Shown: positions 1 to 12,719, numbered from the stretch's first letter. The stretch is DNA of 64,000 nt from Liolophura sinensis (GCF_032854445.1 NC_088307.1:21836017-21900016); one strand, 5' to 3'. Program-made: numbers and translations. The notes: a model not told the origin generated them from the sequence alone.

Positions 1-192
1 GAGATATCGACTGTCACAATCAGTGAGAGCGTGACAATCCATAAATTCTGTTTCCAACGTCGAGTTTGAACCCTACTCTCGTGTGTCAGTGCTCCAATCC
101 GAGAAAGCTAAAATACAGAGTTATGAGCATTTCCCAAACACTGGCCTATAATACCAAATACAATGTGTACAGATAAACTCCCATCTACTTAC
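1..192. other. CDK9 intron 3, no further exon seen
   Basis: Sequence left of the third CDK9 exon. I read the minus strand for the next CDK9 block (the segment after ICRTK) and did not find it, so it is intronic and the gene continues outside the window. Confidence 0.6.
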
Positions 193-3100
193 TTTTTGTT
201 CTGCATATTTCGATGAGATCAACAACATTTTCATTCTTCAGTAGTTGTAAGATTTTGATCTCCCTCAAAGCTGTGATGGGAAACTGCCAAAAAACAGCAC
301 AAATTTATCTGCTGACTCCTGTAAAAAGACTAAATATTAATACTTTTCCTAATACATGCATATATTCACATATACTTTCATTTTCCATTCAATATATTCT
401 GTGTTCTTACATTTGTCCATATGAGGGAAGGACTGGCTGCAAACTGCAGATGGTTGTCAGTTTCCCACCATAATCCTGGCTGTCGTCCTATAAGTGAAAT
501 ATTCTCGAGTACGGAGTAAAACACCAATGAAACAAATAAACAAATCTTACATTTGTAACATTTCCCTTCCAAACTGATTGGCTGATTGGTGTTTGATTAC
601 AAACTCAAGAATTTTTCACCTGTACAAAGATGGTCAATTTTTTAAGAGGAGGAAACTCGAGTAAAAGGACAGATGGGATAAGCCAACACATTGGTAGAAG
701 AGAAACTGTCTTCCAAAATGAATCACGACAAAAGAAACAAACTGCCCAAGCGCCGCTGATACTAATTCAGCTTTTATCAACATGTATGAACAAGACCCTA
801 TAAATTCCAATTTAAGGTTTAGGATTGAGAGTCATTACATATAAAGATGAACAGTGATGCATAATAAATTTATACATGTACTCGTTTATCATCAATAATT
901 GTATTATTAATATACATTCATTCATCTATTTATTCACACGATTGGTGTTTTACGCCGTACTCAAGAATGTTTCACTTATACGACGACGGCCACCATGATG
1001 GTGGAAGGAAACCAGGCAGAGCCCGGGGGAAACCCATGACCATCCGCAGGTTGCTAAAGACCTTCCCGCATGCGGCTTTTTGGGGAGGAAGCCAGCTATT
1101 ATTATACAAAAGCAGCTGATATATTAAGTGTGAAGCAAACCATGGTTCCTTGAGTCATGTCACATTGCTGGAACTTCCAAGGCAAGTGTCCCACAGCAAA
1201 CTCCATGTACGACTACACAAGTGAAACTTCCTGCCACTTTACATTGCCACAAACTTGAACACCACAGCACCTATCCCCCCACCCACCCTCCCACCCCTGC
1301 CTCAGTCTTATTTATCCTAAAAGTCCAGTATTTCATGTACATGTAAGTTGTTAAAATTCATGACGTACCATTGATACTGCATGGTTATTACATCAAGAAA
1401 TGTGTCCAATATATATGTTTATTTATTTACTTAATTGCTGTTTGCCCCATACTCAAGAATATTTCACGTATACGACCACTGCTAGCATTATAGTGGGAGG
1501 AAACTAGGAAGAGCCCAGGGAAACCCACAACCATCCACCGAATGCTGGCAGGCCTTCCCATGTATAACTGGAGTGGAAGCCAGCATGGGCTGGACTTGAA
1601 CTCACAGCAACCGCATTGGTGGGAGGCCTGTGGGTCATTATGCCTGACTGGTACACTAACCCCACAACCAATATATATTTACATGTATATATTCAATGTA
1701 TGCATAAAATTATAAAGCACCAAAATAATGAATTAAAATAAATTTACATGTCTTTCAGAACAAAATAACAGATTTCCAGTGTCCTAGTGCTTCTTTGTTT
1801 ACATACATCTACAGGCACAAACTGCATGGTGAGTCGCCATCTCATTTTGTAAATTGGAATTTGAAATGAAAAAGTTTTGAAATTCCTCACCCCTTCCTTT
1901 TCATTTTCCATCAGTACTTTCTTCAGAGCCACATGCCTTTTTGTGGACTTGTCCCTGGCCTTGAACACCTCCCTACAAATGTTACAGGTTGTATAAATTC
2001 TTTGTATTATTTTATTAATTAATTGTATTGTTGGAGAAACAACAGAAACAGGAAAGTCTCAATTCTTTAAATTAAGACAGTATAAAGGAAGTCTAATGTA
2101 TGATAAACACCCCCACCCCCTCCATCCTGATTATCACCGTGCCATACATGTGTAGATATGTACATTTTGAATGGTTTATTTATTTGATTGGAATGTTACG
2201 CCTACTCAAGTATATTTAACTTATGCTACAGTGGCTAGAATCATGATGGGAGGGCCTGTGGGAACCCCATGACCATCTACAGGTTCAGGTACATTTTGGA
2301 ACAAAGGTAGATAGATAATAACCGTTGAAGTTACAACAGCCAAGGAAGAAAATCCATTTCATATACAAGTGTCACCTTAATCAATTAAAAATAGCATAGA
2401 AATTTGCAATCTGTGTTGCATCTAGAGTACTTGTAATTAGATTAATATTACAGATGTCCAATTCTTTATTCACTTTATTTTAAGGGTTGGAAGATACAAA
2501 AGTGGTAAATGAAAACGGTTTTAAAGGTCAAAACGATTTTAAAGGTCAAAACTATATGTATTTACAACTATTTGTCTGAGCACAGGTTTGGATACATATT
2601 CTGTTCAAAAAGTTTTTGAAAATAGATTTGTTATGTGTGAGGTTTGCATTTCTCTTGCCACATATATTTTCAGTAAAACCCAGATATTGTTTGGTTCTTG
2701 GCTCATGAAGCAAAGTTTTGTATTTATACTTGTAGCTTACATATTGTTTAGATAATGTTTTCACTGCTGTGTGGGAGAGAGTGAGCATGTTTGTGCGAGT
2801 GAAACACCAAATGCCTGTCTGCAGTCTCGAATGTAGCACTGCTAGCACTTAATTGTAAATGTCACCAACCGCCAGGTTAAAGCACTGGGGTGTGTTGACG
2901 CTAGACTATGAAGGCTATCCTAGAATTATGCCACTCTGCTGAATGCATTTGTTGGTCGCTGACCCATTTCTAAGCCTAGATGTTTATTCTGAAAAGGAGA
3001 GTCTAAAATGAATTGATGTCACCATAGGTCAACACATCAACCTAATCTTTAAAACAGCCACTGTCAGTCACACTAGCATCAAATGATCTGTGATCAATGT

Positions 3101-3274
3101 GATGAAGTACTGACGCCACACTGGTTCTTTTCCAGTGTTGTACATACTACATGTAGAGACGAATACTGGCAGTACTCCTCACCCAAACGTTCCTTGGCCG
3201 ATTTTGGCCAGTTTTTCGTACTTAAGGACATCGTCACAATATGGATATTCGATGTCGTCATAAGATTTACTCAT
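193..3274 (-). CDS. CDK9: CDK9-like kinase, first three coding exons (partial)
   Basis: N-terminal part of cyclin-dependent kinase 9, the P-TEFb subunit that phosphorylates RNA polymerase II to release paused transcription. Coding exons run right to left: 3274-3183, 1972-1891 and 283-193. Their phases join exactly (92, 82 and 91 nt), each with GT donor and AG acceptor. Exon 1 begins MSKSYDDIEYPYCDDV and ends in the glycine-rich loop IGQGTFG (residues 25-31). Exon 2 carries VALKKVLMENEKEG with the ATP-binding lysine at residue 48, the same number as in human CDK9. Exon 3 carries PITALRE, the C-helix signature of CDK9, and ends at ICRTK. The catalytic loop, DFG motif and C-lobe lie beyond the left edge. 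SINE copies sit in the introns. Family knowledge gives the function; reading frame and motifs are seen directly. Confidence 0.93.
430..548 (+). mobile_element. SINE-1 copy, 5'-truncated
   Basis: 3' part of the common SINE of this window: the core (cccaccataatcctggctg) followed by the tail gagtacggagtaaaacacca. It lies in CDK9 intron 2. SINE-1 here means the family with a tRNA-like head (gcctccgtggctcag), a core around ccagcattatggtgggagg and an A-rich 3' end. Confidence 0.75.
925..1095 (-). mobile_element. SINE-1 copy, 5'-truncated
   Basis: Reverse-oriented tail (gattggtgttttacgccgta) and core, in CDK9 intron 2. The tRNA-like head is missing. Confidence 0.8.
1415..1665 (-). mobile_element. 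SINE-1 copy, nearly full length, diverged
   Basis: Tail, core and a recognisable tRNA-like head in reverse orientation, with many substitutions. It lies in CDK9 intron 2, just downstream of coding exon 2. Confidence 0.7.
2175..2290 (-). mobile_element. SINE-1 fragment, strongly diverged
   Basis: Tail and core can still be followed (tttgattggaatgttacgcc, then catgatgggaggg), but with gaps. It lies in CDK9 intron 1. Confidence 0.5.
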
Positions 3275-3578
3275 TTTCTTCTTAGTTTGAGTAAAACATT
3301 GACAAACTCTTCACAGTGTTGGACGTGCAAATGTAGACATGCGACTTCCAGTGTGAAAACGTCACAAATTTTCGCGTACATAGATTTCTCTTTGCAGAGG
3401 TTTTCCCATGAAACACAAAAAGTACTATGGCATCTAACAACACCTCTGACTGGAGATATCCTAGCTACTCAGAAATTGATGACGATTTTCACGTTCCGGT
3501 TACACATTACGCTAAACGTTTCAACAACGACGAAGCTTCTAACACGATAGTGTTTGGAAACAGAATTCTACAGGGAAA
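3275..3578. promoter_or_regulatory. Shared CDK9/STEEP1 head-to-head promoter region
   Basis: Only 304 bp separate the CDK9 start codon (minus strand, 3274) from the STEEP1 start codon (plus strand, 3579). Both transcription start sites must therefore lie here or overlap the other gene, unless there are untranslated upstream exons. I see no clear TATA box. A bidirectional promoter is an inference from the spacing. Confidence 0.6.
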
Positions 3579-3606
3579 ATGCCGAAAGTCGTGTCGCGAA
3601 GTGTAG
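3427..3606 (+). CDS. Upstream ORF overlapping the STEEP1 start, 59 codons
   Basis: An ATG 152 bp upstream of the STEEP1 start opens a 59-residue frame that begins [17 protein letters not shown] and stops at 3606, 28 nt inside STEEP1 and in another frame. Its acidic and aromatic composition looks protein-like rather than random, but I do not recognise it. If included in the transcript it would act as an overlapping uORF and lower STEEP1 translation. It could instead be a first exon of a different product or a chance frame. Confidence 0.35.
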   Translation: MASNNTSDWRYPSYSEIDDDFHVPVTHYAKRFNNDEASNTIVFGNRILQGKCRKSCREV

Positions 3607-6600
3607 TGTGCACTGATACAAAAGATCAGGAAGAGTACCAGGGGGAAAAGCCGTTATATGTCTACTACTGTCTGTGTGGGCAAATGTCACTTATCCTAGG
3701 TAAGAATGTGTGTGGTCAAAATGCAATGACCGGCCCCGCTAGCACAGTTGGTGGAGCGTTCGTTGGTATAGATAGAGGGTCAATCATGGGTCAAGTCATG
3801 CCTAAGACTTTAAAGGAGGAGGTTGCAGCTTCCTTGCATGGCGTTCAGCATGTAGGGGATAGTGCAACTAATGGTTGACCTGTATCAGTATAACGGCTCT
3901 GGTGGGGCGGCTTTCTTGCCTTCGGTAAGGCGTCTCAGTGAAACAGCACTAGATAAAAGAACGGTGGAAATCCGTCCTGGAACAAGGAGGCACACTACAT
4001 GCATTCTAAGGATTCCTTGGTCGTCTTATGACTGAAAAATTATTAAGTACGACCTTAAACCCCAAGCACTCACTCACTCACTCAAAATGTAATGTCAGCA
4101 TTAAAATTGAAATACAGTCAGATCCAAATCTTAGACTGACAATGATGAAGCACTTGCTACGCTAGCGGCAACTGAGGGTTACTGGATTAACATATGGTCA
4201 CAAGTGCTACTGGTTCAAAGCTGATCGAAGTTTGTTCCCGCACCGTTCAACTTAGACCAGGCGTCGCAATATCTGTGCTCTGCACGAAGCAGAAACACTG
4301 AGAAAGCCAGCCACCTAATAATATTTTCCCCACATTGCTGCTGTACCTTAGTACAAACAAAATACCTCACACTTGCTGACCTGAATAAGTCACCTGCCAT
4401 ATTATCACTTACTCAGAATTTGGCGGCTCATTAATTGTGATGGTGACAACATGGTGGCTTGTTACTTATGCTCATGCATATTGACACATGAACAGACAAA
4501 ATTCTTTTTTTACTAGTCATCCGAATAGAACTGCAAGGTATATTTTACATTGGATTTGAATGGGTGTTTGGAGGTGGGTGCCATGCGGAAACCAATAAAT
4601 AGAGCATTCATGGAGTTAGGCCTCTGTGCAGATATTATTGTGTGACAAGCTTGGAATATCATATTTATTGAGAAAAGCCCTACACCACTGGAGTATACCC
4701 TTTCCAATGCTTATGTGTTGCTTATATCTACGTATATGTAATCAGTGAAAAGTAAGGTTGGTGCTATACTTGTATAACTATCCTAATATTGCCTGTGATT
4801 TGTGGATGACATACATGTAATAACAACTCTCATACTAAAAATAGTATCTGTGCGATATTAATGAACATGTATGTATATGTTGATCATTATCCTGTTTCAG
4901 ATTGCCCTTTGGAAAAATTGCCTTTGAGAAAGAGGGACAATTCTCGAGTTATCGATGGACAGAAACATGCTTACAAGTTAACATGCGATCCAGACGACAT
5001 CATTTATCTGAGACGGTAAACTATAAAAAAGCTGTTCTTGTCCAAAACATTTGCAGATTCAGGACATTTGCAGTTTAAAAAAATGTGCAGATTTTAACAG
5101 TTTTAACAGTGACCAAACTGATTTCTGACTTCAGTTGTCATGATCATTTTAGTGTGTAGTGAATATCTTACACCATTATGGGAAGCAGTTACATGTAGTA
5201 ATGAAAAGATTGAAGATGTGTTTTTAGAGGTCAGTGATTTTTTTTTTCATTATGGCTTAAAAAACCAACAAAACATCTCTGAGAAATAAGATTTGATGTT
5301 GAAACTGTTACTGACATAACCTCATGTGGTAAATGACTTAAAACTGTACCCATGACAGAAGTTGCACATTTTGCATGTGATTTCTATTGATCTTTATAGA
5401 AAGTTGTTTTGAGGTTTGTTTGGATGGTAGGATGGCAGTTTACTTTCTTTATAATTTGAGACACTTGATAATCAAGTCATGCCAGTAGTAATGGCCTACC
5501 CTGACCTATAAAGCCAGCCTTTTCATTCAGCTTATACTTGTAAGGCCACTCATGATGTCCTTTTTCAATATAGACGCTAGTTCAGAAAGTTTAAAAAAAA
5601 TAAAGTTATTGACACAAATTTGTTTTTATATCGTTTTGCCATTTCCCAACATTTTGAGCAGTCTGCAAGGTATTACTTTACATAGCTGAAAGCAAAGAAT
5701 TACATTTCTCTCCCAGTATTTGGGAAAAGTGAAGATATGAATACACTGTTCATTAGATGGACTAACCATGTGGAAAAAACTAAATATTCCTGCTACAATT
5801 ACATACATGTATATTGCCTAAAAAGAGCTGACCAGGTGTCCAAATATTAATGGAATTAGGGTAGTGCAATATTTTGTTACCATGAAGGGAGACAACCCTG
5901 GTCTTTGTACATACATTGAACCAGTAACTTGGAATGAACCAATGCCGTAAATGCACTTTCTGTTTCAGACCAGAAGGCATAGAGAAACAGTACAGACAAA
6001 AGTGTAAGAGGTAAGTCCAAATGGAGATAAAATGGGTAAAACATCACATTTTGTTTTGATTTATAGGTAGATTTTTAAAATTTTTTTTTTATTATTTTAA
6101 TGATGAACCTGACAGTCAGTGCTGTATTTATCCCAGAAACATAGTGCTCATTGTTTCTTTCATGTGTTTTCAGAACAACTGCTTGTCTAAAATATTCATT
6201 TCTTGAAGTCTCATAAAACCATTTTGATGTGTAAAATACACACATCACTGGCACATGCATGTATTATGTGTGGGTAGTAACCATGCAGATCTTGGTATAT
6301 GGAAATGTTGAAAATCTCCAAAACAGTCCAACACAGACAAAAAAGAGAGGTTAAAGCAGTTTAGTAATGTCACTTACGATACTTCTCCGGTCAGCTGATA
6401 ACAGAATCTGCTCCTGTTGCTAGGTGTGGTTTGTGGATGTTCTATCATCACCAAGGAAACAGTAACATCATGTTCAGTGTGGACGGGGCGTTAAAACGTG
6501 AGGGAGAGGGTGTGAAGACAGACGTGTACAGTCAGATAGCCAAAGAACCTAGGAAGAAGGTCAGTCTATCCTGTCTTTGCGAAAAAAAGAGATCCAGCGG

Positions 6601-9600
6601 CCTCTGTGGCCTAGTGGTTACAGTGCTAGCGCAGCACAATGACCCATGAGCCTCTCACCAATGCAGTCACTGTGAGTACCAGACCAGCTTGTGCTGGCTT
6701 CCTTCCCAGTCCTAACTGTGGGAAACTGTGCCAGCAACCTGCGGATGGTCATGGGTTTCCCCTGGGCTCTGTCCGGTTTCCACCCACCAGAAAGCTGGTT
6801 GCCATTGTATAAATGAAATATTCTTGAGAACAGCGTGAAACACAAATCAATGAAAAAAATAAATTTAAGAATCATTTGTGTGTTACCCTAATTTTTCACT
6901 TTTTCACAAATGAAAGTGCAATTTGTGCACATTTTTTATTTGATTTTGGGAAGAATACTACATTGGTTGGGTTATCCAGATTCAAGGCTTCACAAAAAGT
7001 ATAATTTTATCAGTCAACACAAAATAATGCCTTCGGAATATCCTTGAATAAACACCTTGCAAACGTGAAAAGGTTAAAAAATTACAGTAACCTGAAACAT
7101 AGATTTTAATTCAGGCGAAAAATATTCATTAAACCCAACTGCATTATGACGTTGCAATATTGTGCGCTGGGGTACAAATTAGGTAAGAGTAGATTATATG
7201 TCAAAAGACAAGATATAATACAGAAAGAAAGATTTAGAGGGACCTACAAAAGTTACAAGAGAAACAAGATGATAAAATTAGTAAAGATTAAAGACACTAC
7301 ATGCATAGGGAATGGTAAATTTTAAGTTTAAAAGAGATACAGAATTGATTTTGATTGGCTGGTTATACCAAGTCTAATCTGGATTTTAGGTATGGCAGAT
7401 TTATAAATAATAAGATAATAATATTTTTATTTATAGCAGGTAGCTTGGTCAGTTTACAATGAAACTGTTCTTCCCCAAGGTCTTCATAGAGAAAACAATA
7501 TATAGGAAACATGTACTTCAGAGTCCAATCAATAAACATACATCAGTATATATAAATATATATAAAACAAGGTAAATCATCATGTAGTTTGAAAAGAGAA
7601 GCTACATACATTCATTCATATATAGAAAAGGAACAACACAACCAATAGTGCTGCCCCTCCAACTGCCCCAACCAGCAGGAGACTGTGTGTGAGAGATTCA
7701 AGCGTGACCAAGCCTTTAGGGTTTAACCCATGGAATCCTATATCCACTGTCAGCCAATCAGTGTCGATTCCATAGCCCTTCAAGCAAGTGAAACTGGACT
7801 TTGTGTATTTTTCTTCCAGAAAATGTTACCCTCGGTGTCTTGTGCTTTTTTGTTTTTGCGCAGTTATAAATTTTCTGTGTAGTCCGATTTACGAACCAAA
7901 CTATGGAAGTTAATGCAAGCACAAATATTAATGAGCTTTACCATAAATGGTAGGCCATTGGGCAAAGTTTATGGACGTTTACATTTCATTCCTTTGTCGG
8001 TGTTAGCAGTTGTGACGTCCTGATGTCATAGAAAAACTGAACATATGTGAGCCATCCCCGTTAACATATTTGCAAAGATATCAACGTCATATGCGTGTGT
8101 TTGAACGACAGTTTGTGAAAGGGTCTGAGTGTGCACATATTGCAGGGAAGTTGAGAAAGATGCAGTTTCAAATCTAATTCATCAGCAAATTTAAGTGTAC
8201 AGTATGCAAAGCTTTTTTAAGAATTAAAAGTATGTACGTCACAATGTAGGGTTTGTCTGGTATAGTCTCATTAAATTTGCATGCGGTTAGATTCTCATGG
8301 ACTAATGTAGTTATTGGTGTTGCTATAGTTACAGTCATTTTTGTATATTATCCACAGGTGACACTGACAAAGCACACGAAGAACATGGGTAAATTCAGCT
8401 CAGTTACAGTCTCCACAGTGGATGAAGAAGAGGAGGAAATAGAAGCTGTGAGTTGTCTCCCTTTAATTTCTATCAGTTTACAACTGGATGTGAAACATGT
8501 GGCTCTTGTGTTGACTTGGATATACATACATGTATACTGTATGGTAAGGTCAGCAGTCATAGATCATGCCTAAATTTAAGGTAAAATGCTACAATTGTGG
8601 CTTTGATTATCGATGCATCCTTGAGTCGCAATTGGTTGTTAGTTTAAGTGGAATAATACATGAAGACTTAAGGGGAAAAGAACACACTAGCATGACAGAC
8701 GTGTCAGATGAAATACCAATTTATATTGTCTGGGAAAAAAGATTAATTTTTGGGGTTTTTTTTTTTAGAATATTTTTCGACTCAGTAAAATACATTTAAA
8801 ACTTTTTGTACCCTCCTCCGACATTTAAGAAAGACTTATTCTGCTGGAGAGACAGCAATTTACATTGGTGTGGCACAAGCTTCTTTGCTGGAGGACTCTG
8901 GTTTATTCCAGGCAGTATGTGCTCTAATGTAATGCATCATGTGCACAGATTTAACTCAGAGAAAACGTAGCTTCTGTCTGTATTCTCCAACAACTGACTC
9001 ACCGCCCCCTGGTGGCAATGGTAGACAGTATAGCATATGTACATTTACTAGAGTTACATCCCTTTAGCCACATACATATAGTAATATACAACACTCTGGT
9101 TACCACCACTGATAAACCTACGTCCGTTGCTGTCCATTCTTGTACTACCATAATACAGAGTTACATTTTTTACTTTCAAGTCTGTGCATGTACTGTAAAA
9201 TTTTGTCTGTCTTAATAATTTCAGAAAGAAATTGCTGACTCATATGCTGCCAATGCTAAGGTTATAGAGAAACAACTACTCAGGAAGGGAATGAGCAAAC
9301 GGAAGCTTTTGGAACAAGTGAGTTCAACTTTTATCTTACTGTATAATAATGAATAGACCCTGGTGCACAGATCAGGAGGGAGTCATGACCAAGTGGTCCA
9401 ACATTTCAGTCACTACAGGTGTGGGTTCAATCCTAGCCTTGGGCAGAGAATTTGAATTTAACATTTGTTAACGATCATTTATCTTCCACATGGTGTGCAC
9501 GTTACACCTGAAAAAAGTTTGTCAGTAACTTGCCAAAGGCCAGTGGTTTTTCCCCCCAAACTTTAGTTTCCTCTACCTATAGAGGAATTGTTACAAATTT

Positions 9601-9913
9601 AAAATCATTAAACCATCATACAAGTGAAAGTACTTAAGTAAGATATTACATGTGAATCAAATATATAAATTGTGCGCAGATGAAATTCTTTGTTTTTACA
9701 CAGAAATATTATATGAGTATTGAATACAAATGCAATGCTTGTACATGGATTTTGGGGGGTTGTATTCTAGTAAATTGTGTTGAAGTCTGTTTGTGAAATG
9801 TTTGAGATTTTTGGCTAAAAATGTCAGGAAATTTTCAAATTAAAATATATTGATTTCAGGCTGAGGAGGAAGCTAAGAAGATGCGACCCAAAGGGACTTT
9901 GATTGACAAGTGA
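3579..9913 (+). CDS. STEEP1: STEEP1 (CXorf56/UPF0428 family), complete, seven exons
   Basis: Orthologue of human STEEP1, which binds STING and promotes its exit from the endoplasmic reticulum. Exons: 3579-3699, 4901-5015, 5969-6010, 6424-6559, 8358-8447, 9225-9317 and 9860-9913; all phases join and give 216 residues (human about 222). The start [16 protein letters not shown] matches the family N-terminus. The cysteines of YYCLCGQM (31 and 33) and KCKRCGL (91 and 94) are probable metal ligands. The conserved acidic block [20 protein letters not shown], the helix [20 protein letters not shown] and the C-terminal KGTLID are present. Exon 1 reads on into intron 1, where a SINE follows, so the longer open frame there is not coding. 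CDK9 lies head-to-head upstream. Role is from the mammalian protein; a STING link in this animal is inference. Confidence 0.95.
3730..4085 (+). mobile_element. SINE-2 copy
   Basis: A second SINE family: it ends with a block close to gaaaaattattaagtacgac, then ttaaaccccaagcactcact and short tandem repeats. This copy lies in STEEP1 intron 1 and its head resembles a tRNA-like start (gttggtggagcg). Confidence 0.7.
6595..6868 (+). mobile_element. SINE-1 copy, full length
   Basis: Head (ggcctctgtggcctagtgg), core and tail in order, within STEEP1 intron 4, starting about 35 bp after the exon 4 donor. Confidence 0.8.
6885..7086. mobile_element. MITE-A copy
   Basis: About 200 bp bounded by inverted ends of the type cctcaaccttttcgca, here diverged (tttttcactttttcaca and gtgaaaaggttaaaa). 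The interior (ggcttcacaaaaagtataat, then ttcagaatatgcttg in better copies) recurs at seven places in the window. There is no coding capacity. Confidence 0.65.
7616..7825 (-). CDS. Antisense open frame with C-terminal membrane segment, unrecognised
   Basis: Within STEEP1 intron 4, minus strand, a 69-codon frame with no ATG runs to a TGA at 7616. It contains [20 protein letters not shown] and ends in a strongly hydrophobic stretch ([20 protein letters not shown]) right before the stop. This looks like the last exon of a single-pass membrane protein. No good acceptor with a pyrimidine tract was seen upstream, so it may be a decayed gene fragment. I do not recognise the family. Confidence 0.3.
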   Translation of the reverse strand, partial: HFLEEKYTKSSFTCLKGYGIDTDWLTVDIGFHGLNPKGLVTLESLTHSLLLVGAVGGAALLVVLFLFYI

Positions 9914-10696
9914 AGGAACCAATCAGATTTAAAAGTGAAAGTAAAAGAGACAGTGGAAGTTTGGAACAGCAAAAACACATCCAAGTTCATAGGGTGCTGG
10001 AAAGTCTAGCTATTCTTAGTTTTGAACTCTGGTGCTGGTTGTTTTCCAGTCTCTGAGAGACTGTGATCACTAAAAATGATCTGCCCAACATTTAATGAGG
10101 GGCAAAGGTTGTCTGGGAGACATTTTTGATCAGATTTGACTACCCTTGTCCAAGTCTCTAGATCCTTGATCGTGAATCTCAACTGAGCAAAGCACATGGA
10201 AAAGGTGGGGTTGTTGATTTCATTCTGATGTCATAAGACCAGCCCAAGACACGGCAATGCAAACATTACTTTCGAGATACTGTGCTCAAGTCGTTTTATG
10301 CTTAATTAACATGGCACAGCAACTTTGCCCATAATTCAAATTCATCGTGATAATGGCCACTGTGACAATTTTATATTTTCAGCTTTTACCATGACTGACT
10401 GAATGAATGAATGAATGAATGACACCTTTTTTAATTACTGGAGGTGTCCTAATGTACAAAGGTGTCCTAAATATGTCATTCAGCTAAGACAATGTTCTCG
10501 ATCCTGCTATTTTGTCTCTAGACTGATGAGGTTGCAGGCCTTGAATCACGTGTTTGGTTGCGACCTTACGTCAGGAGATTTCCTCCTCTCATAACCTGAT
10601 TGTCATCATGAAAGTGAATATGTTTAGTCAAATAAACAAATGGAAAGTATGAAAAAGAGTATGGCTTCTGCAGAAATTGTATGCTGTACTCTGTAT

Positions 10697-10702
10697 AATA
10701 AA
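10697..10702 (+). terminator. STEEP1 polyadenylation signal AATAAA
   Basis: AATAAA about 0.8 kb after the STEEP1 stop codon, followed by a T-rich and GT-rich stretch (gtggtttttt), the usual setting of a cleavage site. Confidence 0.6.
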
Positions 10703-11524
10703 ATGTTTTTATTGCACTTTGTGGTTTTTTTTTTTTTTTCTGTGTGAATTCTTTGTATCCAGGCGATAACATTTCTCTACTAATATGTCAAATACACATG
10801 AAGTATGTTTTGTTTTCTTGGTGAGGTTGACATCCATTGACGGGTTTAAGTGCTAGCAGAATGACTTGTCAGCATGGCACTACAGTGGGGCAGCACTATA
10901 AATGTCAGTATTTGACCCAGCCTGCTTCTTACATGTATTAAGCCTCGAGGAAATGAATGCACACTTCTGTTAATTCATGACGACATGGTTAGATTTTTAA
11001 TCTTTTGGCCAACCGATACACACATTCAGTCCCTCTTTAGGTCATTAAATTTTAAAGACTCGCCTACTTTCATTGTTGTCAAACTACATGTAGCATGAAG
11101 TTCACTGAAAAGCTTTTGCCTTCCATCAGTGTCATGAGCGGGTATTTCATATGTGGGAAAGTTCACCAGAAACTTGCCAGAGGCTAGTGGTTTATTCCCA
11201 TCCAGCTGGTTTACTCCCAACCAGCTGGTTAACTCCACATAAGATTGGCTGGCATAGTACAACAAAAAACAATCTTGAAGAAATTTTGCTGATGTGAAAC
11301 TTATGTTACAAATTTAATATCATTAATGTCACGGACAAAAAAATTCTGCATTGCACATGAATTTGTTTACAAATGTTAGATAATTCAGACCCTTTAAACT
11401 CGATAGACACCACAAAACAAAACACAGATTACAAAAGGGTAATAATTTATTACAAAACAGTAAATGTTAAAGTGTTGCACTGTTTTCTGAATATTGTAAA
11501 ACTGAAAAAAACATGGCAAACTTC

Positions 11525-11730
11525 CTTAACCCTTTTTTGCTTATGAAAGTTCAACTTTTAGTGCAATTTATGCACATTTTTAGTTTGATTTTGGAGACAA
11601 AACTCCTTTGTGTGGATTGGCAGATTTCAGGGCTTCACAAAAAGTACAATAATTTTATCAGTTCATAGAAAAATGCCTTCAGAATATGCTTGAACAAACA
11701 CCTTACAAAAATGTGAAACTTTTGTAGATT
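11525..11730. mobile_element. MITE-A copy
   Basis: Same interior as the copy at 6885 (ggcttcacaaaaagtacaat; ttcagaatatgcttg) with degenerate inverted ends (taacccttttttgc and atgtgaaacttttg). Confidence 0.65.
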
Positions 11731-12719
11731 TAAAGTATTGTAGATATGTACAAATGAAGTATGTTAACATCCTTATGGATTTGATTAATACATCTACAAC
11801 ATTGTCTACCCGACAATGTGCTAAACTTACTCTACACATTACACTTCACAACCGTTAACAGGAATTACAATCATGAACAATGAATATCGCACAGCTTTGC
11901 AAGTTTGCACAACCTGAGTGTACTGTTCATGTTAAAGAACTGGGCAAAGATAATTCCGGTACATTGTACATGTAATTAAGAAAAAAAATTAAAACAAACA
12001 GATTATCTCTAAACGTGTGTACTACTTATAATGATATGCAAAGAAAAATATAAACTGGACAGCTCAAAATGAACCAGTATTAATAACTCAATAATAGCAA
12101 TTCTGAGTAAAAACAAACAACTGTTATTCATAAAATGTTTTTCCCAGTAGGTATATGTAAATTGTATCTAGTTGTGCTGTTTTGGAGGTGCGAAAAAAAA
12201 TAAAAAAATAAAAAAAACCTTTATGCCTGTATCAAACATTAACAATACAACAAAGAAAATACTTTCACAATCAAAACCAACAACAAATATGATCAGCTTG
12301 AACTAAAAGCAGAATTCCCCAAAAATGCAAACCTGTTATAGGTATAGGAGCTCGGGTGTGGACATGGTGAGAGATGGTATGTGTTTAACATATGGAGGTT
12401 AAATTATACCTGCTTATACCAAATTTATTCAAGTATCTATATCAAAATATACACTGAATATCATGTAAAGTTTTGGAAAAATGCACTTTCAGAAGCACAT
12501 AAAGGCCTTAAAATGATACTTTTGATGCCAACACTCACATGTAGTCTTTTCTTATAAGAAATTAATCAAACTCCATAAGAACTCCAATATAGTGAACTTA
12601 AAAAGTGGATGAATCAGTTGGAATCGAGCGGAATGTGGGACTTGAAATGCCAAACTTTACGTGAATTACAGTATGGTATGCTCTAAAAACACACTCTGTC
12701 TTTCTGTTAAATGTTAAAT

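Noticed and set aside
3083-3550. 155-codon plus-strand open frame upstream of STEEP1
   Set aside because: It lies antisense to CDK9 exon 1 (3183-3274), whose frame, donor and protein match are clear; the long frame is a by-product.
3700-3878. Extension of STEEP1 exon 1 to a 99-residue protein
   Set aside because: A good donor at 3700 joins in phase to the next exon and restores the family sequence; the rest is intron with a SINE.
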